Positions 6,662 through 12,451 of a stretch of 12,451 nucleotides of DNA are shown in pieces. The notes under the pieces were generated by a model, which did no database searches, was not told the origin of the DNA, and saw only the letters and a list, made by a program, of their open reading frames with translations. Origin of the DNA: DATFWK01 sp035259345 (lineage in GTDB: Bacteria > Actinomycetota > Thermoleophilia > Miltoncostaeales > Miltoncostaeaceae); NCBI GenBank assembly GCA_035259345.1, contig DATFWK010000172.1, forward strand, positions 1 through 12,451, read 5' to 3'. How positions within the stretch are numbered: the stretch's first letter is position 1; the number at the start of each line of letters is the position of its first letter. The position numbers were made by a program, and so were the translations under genes.

Positions 6662-6690
6662 ATCGTATGCGAGTGCCGAGACCGCGGCAA
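6662..6690 (-). promoter_or_regulatory. Candidate sigma-70 type promoter for cytochrome c
   Basis: On the minus strand TTGCCG (6690-6685) is followed after exactly 17 bases by TACGAT (6667-6662). This predicts initiation near 6655, at the edge of the palindrome at 6644-6655, with a leader of about 80 bases. The -10 fits TAnnnT and the -35 matches four of six consensus positions. Confidence 0.45.
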
Positions 6691-6746
6691 AGGACGCCCG
6701 TCGCCCTTCGCGACGGCCGGACGCCCCTGGTCGGAGGTGCTCCGCT

Positions 6747-7265
6747 ATGGTCGCGCCGGTGCTTCGCCCGCTCGCCGATCATGCGCCCGAGCTGGGCGAC
6801 GGCGCGTTCGTGCACGAGGCCGCGGAGGTGATCGGCCGGGTGCGCCTGGGCGCCCGAGCGTCGGTGTGGCCCCAGGCGGTGCTGCGCGGCGACTCGGACC
6901 GGATCGAGGTCGGCGACGACACCAACGTGCAGGACGGCGCGGTCCTCCACGCCGACGAAGGGATGCCCTGCCTGGTTGGCCGGGCCGTCACGATCGGGCA
7001 TCTCGCGTGCGTGCACGGGTGCACGGTCGAGGACGAGGTGCTGGTCGGGATCGGGTCCGTGATCCTGAACGGCGCGAGGGTCGGCACCGGGTCCATCGTC
7101 GGCGCCGGGGCCGTGATCTCGGAGGGGACGGTGATCCCGCCCGGGTCGCTGGTGCTCGGCATCCCGGGACGGGTCGTCCGGGAGACCACCGACGGCCAGC
7201 GCGCCGGCATCCGGGAGAGCGCTCGGCATTACGTGACGATGAGCAACGCCCACCGTGGCGACTGA
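6747..7265 (+). CDS. Gamma-class carbonic anhydrase family protein
   Basis: A 172-residue left-handed beta-helix protein of the gamma-carbonic anhydrase/YrdA/PaaY group. The repeat-like hexapeptides run from about residue 20 to 138 and end in VLGIPGRVVRE before a C-terminal helix. The three zinc-ligand histidines of the family are visible as His68 (VLHAD), His85 and His90 (IGHLACVHGC). The conserved LRGDSDRIEVG with Arg47, and NVQDG with Gln62 and Asp63, are also kept. The protein is likely trimeric and cytoplasmic. Members may hydrate CO2 or may have other or no activity, so the reaction is not certain. The ATG at 6747 is supported by GGAGGTG at 6733-6739. The gene overlaps the phosphatase start by 11 bases. 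Confidence 0.93.
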   Translation: MVAPVLRPLADHAPELGDGAFVHEAAEVIGRVRLGARASVWPQAVLRGDSDRIEVGDDTNVQDGAVLHADEGMPCLVGRAVTIGHLACVHGCTVEDEVLVGIGSVILNGARVGTGSIVGAGAVISEGTVIPPGSLVLGIPGRVVRETTDGQRAGIRESARHYVTMSNAHRGD

Positions 7266-9477
7266 GGCTGAGGCCACGCCCGCCACGTCCGGCGAGCGGC
7301 CCTTCGCCCTGCTGGGCGATCCTGAGCCGCCGCCGACCCTCGGCGACGCGCTCGACCTGATCGCCGGCCGCCTGCGGGAGGCCTTCGCCGTGGACGTGGC
7401 CGTCGTACGCGCCACCCCCGGGCCGGACCCCACGCGGGTCGCCCGCGGGGCGAGCGCCGCCGACCGCGCGCTCGGCGACCGGGTCGCCCGGGTCCTGGCC
7501 GGCCTGCGGCCGGAGACGATCGACGCCGGCCTCGACCGCCTCTCGGGGGGATCCGCCGTCCTCTGGCCGGACCTCGCCGCGGAGCCGGCGATCCAGCGGC
7601 GCATCGCGGCCGCGGTGGGCGCCGGGGGCACCGCCGGGGGCACCGACCTGCATGGCGCCGCCGCCCTCGCCATGCCGCTCCGCAGCCCGAGCAACCCACG
7701 CCTCGGCGCCATCGCCCTCGTGAGCCTCGCCGGCGGGCGCCCGCTCGGCGAGACGGACCGCCGCACGCTCGAGGCCCTTGCGCCGCAGATCGCCTTGGCG
7801 GTGCAGAACGCGATCCTCCGCGACCGCGACGTGCGCACGGGCCGCACGCTCCAGGCGGTGCTGGAGTCGACGCCGAACGGCGTGGTTGTGGTGGACCTCG
7901 AGGGACGCATCGCGCTCGCGAACCGGGCCTACCAGGAGTTCCTGGGCGTGGACGAGTCCATGCTGGTCGGCAAGCCCATCGGCGAGGTGGTCGAGGAGCA
8001 CCTGAAGTCGCGCTTCGTCGACACGGGGCTGATCGAGGCCGGCGCGCTCGTCTTCGGCGACGACCCCACCGCACGGCGGTGGGACACGCTGGAGACGGTC
8101 GACGGGCGGGTGCTCGAGCGCTTCTCGGCGCCGATCCACGACGCCAAGGGCACCCTCGCCGGACGCGTCGGAATCATCACCGACGTCACCCGCGCCCACC
8201 GGGCCCTGGAGGAGGCGCGCGCCCTGGCGCACGAGAACGCGTTGCTCCTCGAGCGCGAGGAGCGCCGTGCCGAAGAGGAGCTCGCCCTGGCGCGAGCGGG
8301 CGCGATCCTGCGCGGGGCGATGACCCGCGCCGAGGTGCACGAGCAGCTGGTCGTCCAGGCGGACGCCCTCGTGGCCTCGGACAAGACGGCCGTCTTCGTG
8401 TCCCGCCGCCGCGGGGACCTCGTCGCCGCCGCCACGCGAGGGTTCAGCCGCGCGGTCGCCCGGCGCCTGCGCTACCGGGCCGGGGAGGCCCAGATCGGCC
8501 GGGCGGTGCTGACCCGGCGGCAGATCGTCTGCCACGACACCGAGGCCGACCCGCGCGGCATGGGGTCCTTCGCCGAGGCCGAGGGCATCCGGTCGTTCGT
8601 GCACGTGCCGATCGAGGTCGGCGAGGGCGTGTACGGCGTGCTCAACGTCAACAGCCTCCGCCCGGACGCGTTCGGGCCGCGGGACCAGCGCGTCCTCGCC
8701 GAGCTCGCGCGGCATGCCTCGGTGGCGCTCCAAAACGCGCTGCTCTTCGAGCGGGAGCGCGAGAACGCGGAGGCGCTCCAGGACGCGCTGCTGGCGGAGG
8801 AGCCGCCGGAGGTGCCCGGCCTCGAGCTCGCAACCCTCTACCGCGCGGCCGCCGGCGCCATGGTCGGGGGCGACCTCTACAACATCTGGCGCCTGTCGGA
8901 CGGGCGCGTCGCGGTGCTGGTCGGCGACGTCTCGGGGAAGGGCGTCGCGGCGGCGGGCGCGACCGCGATGATCCGGTTCCTGGCCGAGGGGCTGTCCGCG
9001 CGCGAGGACGACCCCGGGCGCCTGCTCGACGACCTCGGCCGGCTCGGAGGGTCGCGCCTCTCCGAAGGCTCGTTCGTGACGGTCTTCCTGGCGGTGCTCG
9101 ACCCGCGGACCGGCCTCATGCAGTGGGCGAACGCCGGCCATCCGCCGCCCATCCTCCTCGGCACCGGCGGACCCCCGATGCTCGAAGGGGAGCCGGACCC
9201 GCCGCTCGGCAGCGGCCTCGAGAACGGATATCGCACCCGCTCCGGCGCGCTGCCGCTCGGCGCCGTCCTGATCCTCTACACCGACGGCATCCTCGAGGCG
9301 CCCGCGATGGACGGCGAGCAGTTCGGCGAGGAGCGCCTCCTCGACGCCGCCCTCGCCCTTGCCGGAGATCGCCCCGACGCGATCGCGCAGGGCATGTACG
9401 CGGCGGCGAGCCGCTGGACCGGCGGATCGCTCGCGGACGACGTCGCGCTGGCCGTCGTCCGTCGCACCGAGCCGTAG
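7255..9477 (+). CDS. Multisensor PP2C/SpoIIE phosphatase (GAF-PAS-GAF-SpoIIE)
   Basis: A 740-residue soluble sensor phosphatase of the RsbU/RsbP type, expected to dephosphorylate a STAS antagonist and so release a sigma factor. Rough domain order is GAF-like 30-195, PAS 200-310 (LESTPNGVVVVDLEGRIALA), a charged coiled coil 315-350, a second GAF 355-500, then the SpoIIE/PP2C domain 520-738. Metal-site motifs are VGGDLYN (near 538), GDVSGKGVAAAG (near 557), NAGHPPPIL, LYTDGILEA (near 674) and DDVALAVV at the end. The usual YD after GGD is YN here. The signals sensed by the GAF and PAS domains are unknown. The GTG start lies inside the carbonic anhydrase gene, so the two are coupled. The candidate substrate is the STAS protein at 5682-6041. 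Confidence 0.93.
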   Translation: MATEAEATPATSGERPFALLGDPEPPPTLGDALDLIAGRLREAFAVDVAVVRATPGPDPTRVARGASAADRALGDRVARVLAGLRPETIDAGLDRLSGGSAVLWPDLAAEPAIQRRIAAAVGAGGTAGGTDLHGAAALAMPLRSPSNPRLGAIALVSLAGGRPLGETDRRTLEALAPQIALAVQNAILRDRDVRTGRTLQAVLESTPNGVVVVDLEGRIALANRAYQEFLGVDESMLVGKPIGEVVEEHLKSRFVDTGLIEAGALVFGDDPTARRWDTLETVDGRVLERFSAPIHDAKGTLAGRVGIITDVTRAHRALEEARALAHENALLLEREERRAEEELALARAGAILRGAMTRAEVHEQLVVQADALVASDKTAVFVSRRRGDLVAAATRGFSRAVARRLRYRAGEAQIGRAVLTRRQIVCHDTEADPRGMGSFAEAEGIRSFVHVPIEVGEGVYGVLNVNSLRPDAFGPRDQRVLAELARHASVALQNALLFERERENAEALQDALLAEEPPEVPGLELATLYRAAAGAMVGGDLYNIWRLSDGRVAVLVGDVSGKGVAAAGATAMIRFLAEGLSAREDDPGRLLDDLGRLGGSRLSEGSFVTVFLAVLDPRTGLMQWANAGHPPPILLGTGGPPMLEGEPDPPLGSGLENGYRTRSGALPLGAVLILYTDGILEAPAMDGEQFGEERLLDAALALAGDRPDAIAQGMYAAASRWTGGSLADDVALAVVRRTEP

Positions 9478-9482
9478 CCCGG

Positions 9483-9944
9483 GTGCGCGGGATCGGGACC
9501 ATCTGGAGCGAGTTCGAGGCCGGCTCGCCGGACCTCGCCGCCTTCGCCGCCGCGCGCCTCCAGGCCGCAGTGGCCTTCCTCGCCACCACGGGGCCCGACG
9601 GCTGGCCCAGGGTGCACCCGGTGTCGCCGCTCATCCGGCGCGGCCGACTGCTGGTGTTCATGGAGCCGACCTCGCCCAAGGGACGCGACCTGCGCCTGGA
9701 CCCCCGCTACGCCCTCCACGCCGGCGTCGAGGACGCGCGCGGCGGCGGCGGGGAGGTCGCGGTCCGCGGTCGGGCCCGTCCGCTGGAGGACCCGGCGATC
9801 CGCACCACGGCGGCCGGGCCGTCCACGCAGGACCGCTGGGTGCTCTTCGAGCTGCTGGTCGACCGGGTGCTCGCGACGAGGTACGGAGACGACGGGAAGC
9901 CGGTCCGCCGGCGATGGAACGCGCCGACCGAGACGGCCCCTTAA
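9483..9944 (+). CDS. Pyridoxamine 5'-phosphate oxidase-like FMN split-barrel protein
   Basis: A 153-residue protein resembling the PNPOx-like split-barrel group, small flavin or F420/heme-binding proteins. Supporting segments are VAFLATTGPDGWPRVHPVSPLI, the opening strands with the typical TxGpdGxPrvhPv pattern, then GRLLVFMEPTSPKGRDLRLDPRYALHA, and later a glycine-rich turn with VAVRGRARPLEDP. The tail is RVLATRYGDDGKPVRRRWNA. The cofactor and substrate cannot be read from the sequence; it is unlikely to be the biosynthetic PdxH. The start is a GTG at 9483, five bases after the phosphatase stop, with a weak ribosome site, so it is probably translated by reinitiation. It is the last gene of this run and is followed at once by a strong hairpin. 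Confidence 0.82.
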   Translation: MRGIGTIWSEFEAGSPDLAAFAAARLQAAVAFLATTGPDGWPRVHPVSPLIRRGRLLVFMEPTSPKGRDLRLDPRYALHAGVEDARGGGGEVAVRGRARPLEDPAIRTTAAGPSTQDRWVLFELLVDRVLATRYGDDGKPVRRRWNAPTETAP

Positions 9945-9947
9945 CGA

Positions 9948-9975
9948 CACCGGGGCCGGCGAGCCGGCCCCGGTG
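9948..9975. terminator. Strong hairpin between convergent genes, probable bidirectional terminator
   Basis: A perfect 13-bp inverted repeat, CACCGGGGCCGGC (9948-9960) with GCCGGCCCCGGTG (9963-9975), and practically a 4-base CGAG loop. It begins four bases after the split-barrel stop and ends 24 bases before the stop of the convergent His-rich gene, so it can serve both. No T-tract is present. Confidence 0.75.
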
Positions 9976-9999
9976 AGCGACGCCGTCCGGCGCGTCGAC

Positions 10000-10539
10000 T
10001 CAGTGGTTGTGCTTCTTGCCGACCTTGTGGACGTCGATGCGGTTCGGCGCGCCGAGGGCGTTCACCAGGGTGCCCTTGGGCTCCTTCCACTCCACCTTGA
10101 TCTTGTCCCCGGCGGCGATCAGACCGAAACCGCGGTTCTTGTTCTTTCCGCGCTCGTGGCTGCCGTGCCCGTCCGCCTTCACACGCGTGCAGTCGCCGAA
10201 CGGGATCTGGATCGTGGCGTCGTACGAGCCGCCCACGGTGTTGTTGCCGACGGCCTTGGCGAAGTTGCCGTTGATCTTGTCGACGTCGACGACAACGCCG
10301 TTCCCACTCACGCTCATGACGGTCCCGCGAAGCTTGAACTCCCTGAGCTTTCTGTGCGGCTTTTGAAACTTCACGCACGGGATCGTGGTGAAGGTCACCG
10401 CCGGGGCGGCGGCCGGCGGCGTGGCCGGCTTGTTCCCGTGCTTGTTGCCCTTGTGGTCGTTCCCGCCGCCATGGGCCAGCGCAACCGCGGGGGCCGCCAC
10501 CATGGCCAGCGCGAGGGTGCCCACCAACAGCTTGCGCAT
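10000..10539 (-). CDS. Secreted His/Lys/Asn-rich protein of unknown function
   Basis: I do not recognise the family. The 179-residue product has a clear signal peptide (MRKLLVGTLALAMVAAPAVALA, likely cut after residue 22), so it acts outside the membrane. The mature protein starts with a flexible segment rich in His, Gly, Asn and Lys (HGGGNDHKGNKHGNK), then Pro/Ala. A strand-rich core (about 60-170) follows, with REFKLRGTVMSVSGNGVVVDVD and GDKIKVEWKEPKGTLVN. That looks like an OB-type or DUF5666-like barrel, an inference by eye only. The tail HKVGKKHNH is again His-rich. Cys55 and Cys117 could form a disulfide. Both ends might bind metal. The ATG follows a good AAGGAGCG site. It shows no link to its neighbours and probably has its own promoter. 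Confidence 0.8.
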   Translation of the reverse strand: MRKLLVGTLALAMVAAPAVALAHGGGNDHKGNKHGNKPATPPAAAPAVTFTTIPCVKFQKPHRKLREFKLRGTVMSVSGNGVVVDVDKINGNFAKAVGNNTVGGSYDATIQIPFGDCTRVKADGHGSHERGKNKNRGFGLIAAGDKIKVEWKEPKGTLVNALGAPNRIDVHKVGKKHNH

Positions 10540-10678
10540 GCTCGCTCCTTACAATCCTTTGTCGCGCGTCCCCATCCCGCGGTAACGCGCCCTCACCGCT
10601 GACATCGACCCGACGGTGCTGTTTCTTACGCGGCAGAAGCGGCGCACCCTGGACTGTTTACAAACCTCTAACCGCGGG

Positions 10679-10697
10679 ATCCCGCCCTTCGCGGGAT
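10679..10697 (-). terminator. Hairpin after the ETF-QO gene
   Basis: ATCCCGC (10679-10685) pairs with GCGGGAT (10691-10697) around a 5-base loop, four bases past the ETF-QO stop in the minus direction. The overlapping palindrome GCGGGATCCCGC (10674-10685) offers an alternative fold. No T-tract follows. Confidence 0.5.
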
Positions 10698-10700
10698 GCC

Positions 10701-12392
10701 TCAGGTCAGCGTGTACTCCGGGCCTGAGCCGCCCTCGGGCGGGGTGAGGCGACCGCCCTTTGCCGTGATCGCCCCGCACTGGACGCAGTTCGAGGGGTTC
10801 ACGTTGACCTCCACGACCTCGCCGTCGCCCTCGCCGAGCTCGTAGACCTGGGCCGGGCACATGTTCACCCACATCGTCGCCAGCTCCACCGGGACGTGCT
10901 GCTGCAGGCGGATGTGGTTCGGCTGGTCGTCGCGCGTCTTGTTGCCGCTTGCGAACACGCTCGAGAGCTTGTCGAAGAAGTACTGGCCGTCCGGCTTCGG
11001 GTAGGCGTCGCCCCGGTTGCCGACGAACACCCCGACGTCCGCGTCGGCCTGGTGGTCGATGTGCTTGGGGAACTTCCCCCGTGTCGCCGTCGCCATCCCG
11101 CCGACGATCCCGCCGGCGAAGAAGCTCCTCTGGAACGCCGGGCGCACGTTGCGCTCGCGCCACAGGTCCGTCCAGATGAAGCTCTCCTGGATGCGCTGGT
11201 CGTAGTTCCACAGGCCGGCCGCCGTGGTGGCCTTCCCGTTCTTCAGCGCCTCGTAGATCGCCTCGGCCGCGAGGATGCCGGACTGGATCGCGTAGTGGAC
11301 GCCCTTCAGCGCGGACATGTTGACGAACCCGGCGCTGTCGCCGCACAGGAGCGCCCCCGGCACGTGCAGGCGCCGCGGGAGGGAGTAGAAGCCGCCGCCT
11401 GGGATCGTCTTGGCGCCCCACGCGACCCGCTTGCCGCCCTCGAGGATCTCGCGCACCAGCCGGTGGGACTTGAACTGCTGCAGGAGGTCGTGGACCGACA
11501 GCGTCGCGTCGGCGTAGTCCAGCCCGGTGACGAACCCGATCGACACCCTGTCCTCGCCCATCGGGTAGATCCAGGAACCGCCGTACTCGTGGTACCTGGG
11601 GCTGAGCTTGAGCGGCCAGCCCAGCGTGTGGACGACGCGGCCGAGCGCCCTGGGGACCTCCCAGACCTCCTTGACGCCGAGCTCGTACGTCTGGGGGGCG
11701 GCGTCGAGCTCGTACTGGCGGCGGAGCACGCCGGTGAGGTGGCCGGCCGTGCCCTCCGCGAGCACGGTGATCTGCGCTCCGAGCTCGACGCCGGGCTCGA
11801 AGGTGGGAAGCTCCTCGCCCTCGCGTCCGCGGCCCTTGTCCCCAGTGACCACACCGGCGACGCGCCCGGCCTCGTCCACGATCAGCTTCTGGGCGTCGGT
11901 CTCGCCGAGCATGTAGGCGCCCAGCTCCTCCGCGCGCTCGGCCATCCAGCGCGCGAGGCGGCTCACGCTCACCACGTAGTTGCCGTGGTTCTTCAGCTGC
12001 GGCGGCGTCGGCAGGCGGATCGCCCGGCTCTTCATCATGAAGTAGACGGCCTCGCCCGTTACCTCGCCGAAGACGCCGGGGATCGCCAGGTAGTCCTCGT
12101 CGGGGAAGAGCGAGCGGAACGGCCCCGGCCGCATGACGGCGCCCGAGAGCAGGTGAGACCCCGCGCCCTTGCCCTTGTCCACGACCGCGATCGGCACCTC
12201 GCCCAGCCCCTCCGCGACCTCGGGGTCCTCGGCCAGGAGCTGCCCGAGGCGGATCGCCCCCGCCAGCCCCGCGGGCCCCGCGCCCACGAACAGCACGCCC
12301 ACCTCGATGCGCTCGTCCTCCGGCGCCGTCGGCTTCACGACGTAGTCGGAGGCGCGGAAGCGCGGGGGGTAGTCAGCCGGGACGATGCTCAT
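10701..12392 (-). CDS. Electron-transfer flavoprotein:quinone oxidoreductase, one Fe-S cysteine missing
   Basis: ETF-QO passes electrons from electron-transfer flavoprotein to the membrane quinone pool, usually draining fatty-acid and amino-acid dehydrogenases. The 563 residues match the single-chain family. There is an FAD-binding fold with VGAGPAGLAGAI (GxGxxG at 37-42) and KGKGAGSHLLSGAVMRPG. The middle carries YGGSWIYPM, VSIGFVTGLDYAD and LLCGDSAGFVNMSALKGVHYA. A C-terminal ferredoxin-like segment ends PPEGGSGPEYTLT. The [4Fe-4S] site normally has four cysteines in CPAxVYE plus CxxCxxC. Here Cys512, Cys536 and Cys539 are present but the fourth position is Ile542 (NCVQCGAIT). Either the cluster is altered or this branch uses another ligand. 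It stands alone at the window edge, with a short leader. Confidence 0.93.
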   Translation of the reverse strand: MSIVPADYPPRFRASDYVVKPTAPEDERIEVGVLFVGAGPAGLAGAIRLGQLLAEDPEVAEGLGEVPIAVVDKGKGAGSHLLSGAVMRPGPFRSLFPDEDYLAIPGVFGEVTGEAVYFMMKSRAIRLPTPPQLKNHGNYVVSVSRLARWMAERAEELGAYMLGETDAQKLIVDEAGRVAGVVTGDKGRGREGEELPTFEPGVELGAQITVLAEGTAGHLTGVLRRQYELDAAPQTYELGVKEVWEVPRALGRVVHTLGWPLKLSPRYHEYGGSWIYPMGEDRVSIGFVTGLDYADATLSVHDLLQQFKSHRLVREILEGGKRVAWGAKTIPGGGFYSLPRRLHVPGALLCGDSAGFVNMSALKGVHYAIQSGILAAEAIYEALKNGKATTAAGLWNYDQRIQESFIWTDLWRERNVRPAFQRSFFAGGIVGGMATATRGKFPKHIDHQADADVGVFVGNRGDAYPKPDGQYFFDKLSSVFASGNKTRDDQPNHIRLQQHVPVELATMWVNMCPAQVYELGEGDGEVVEVNVNPSNCVQCGAITAKGGRLTPPEGGSGPEYTLT

Positions 12393-12425
12393 GGGCCCTC
12401 GCCGCTCGCGGGACGGAATGCGGCG

Positions 12426-12431
12426 ATTCTA
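12426..12431 (-). promoter_or_regulatory. Candidate -10 box for the ETF-QO gene
   Basis: On the minus strand TAGAAT lies about 34 bases ahead of the ATG, in the only AT-rich spot of the leader. The matching -35 box would fall at or past the window edge, so the promoter cannot be completed. Confidence 0.35.
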
Positions 12432-12451
12432 TGCGGGCGCCGAGCGGCCGG

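Noticed and set aside
4440..7265. A 941-codon open frame on the plus strand covering serS, STAS and cytochrome c
   Set aside because: Most of it is the antisense shadow of well-supported minus-strand genes. Only its 3' end from 6747 is the real carbonic anhydrase gene.
8866..8886. GGDLYN in the phosphatase as evidence of an inactive enzyme
   Set aside because: The first Asp, GDVSGKG, TDG and the final DD are all intact, so one Asp-to-Asn change is not enough to call it dead.
6988..9141. A 717-codon open frame on the minus strand opposite the SpoIIE phosphatase
   Set aside because: Composition is Arg/His/Gly-rich low-complexity typical of GC-rich antisense frames. The plus strand carries clear GAF, PAS and PP2C motifs.
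10620..10670. SigB-type promoter reading GTTT...GGGT ahead of the His-rich gene
   Set aside because: The spacing between the two parts is too short (about 10 bases) and the -10 part matches poorly.

Overview
The window is about 12.5 kb of very GC-rich, densely coded bacterial chromosome with ordinary housekeeping and stress genes. I see no transposase, phage gene, CRISPR array, tRNA or rRNA. The GC content, a DUF2630 protein, a SecE2/Rv0379-like dodecin, a single-polypeptide ETF-quinone oxidoreductase and SpoIIE/STAS regulators fit an Actinomycetota genome, possibly class Thermoleophilia. That placement is inferred from gene style, not from a marker tree.

Layout. Positions 1-495 (-) hold the N-terminal part of a D-2-hydroxyacid dehydrogenase. 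It diverges from a small DUF2630 gene (580-825, +). Next is a minus-strand cluster of an unrecognised small protein, msrB and a dodecin (1919 down to 913). A roughly 350-base gap (1920-2269) carries a possible 28-residue mini-ORF and two strong GC hairpins. A tightly packed minus-strand run follows, read from 6575 down to 2270: a cytochrome c lipoprotein candidate, a STAS anti-sigma antagonist, seryl-tRNA synthetase, a PfkB kinase and a nitroreductase-like protein. The last three overlap by ATGA junctions. Divergent from this run is a plus-strand run: a gamma-carbonic anhydrase, a GAF-PAS-GAF-SpoIIE phosphatase overlapping it by 11 bases, and an FMN split-barrel protein. It ends at a perfect 13-bp hairpin (9948-9975). 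The window closes with a secreted His-rich protein (-) and ETF-quinone oxidoreductase (-).

How the genes connect. The SpoIIE phosphatase and the STAS protein are the two ends of a partner-switching pathway, but no RsbW-type kinase or sigma factor is present. MsrB, dodecin, the nitroreductase-like protein, the split-barrel protein, cytochrome c and ETF-QO give the region a redox and flavin flavour.

The points most worth a second look are: a serS gene whose conserved N-terminus seems to start at CTG, in frame with and just after the STAS stop; an ETF-QO that lacks one of the four iron-sulfur cysteines; two identical 12-bp perfect palindromes at the predicted transcription start of the cytochrome c gene; and a mini-ORF with an ideal Shine-Dalgarno sequence. 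I did not find a clearly new multi-gene system.
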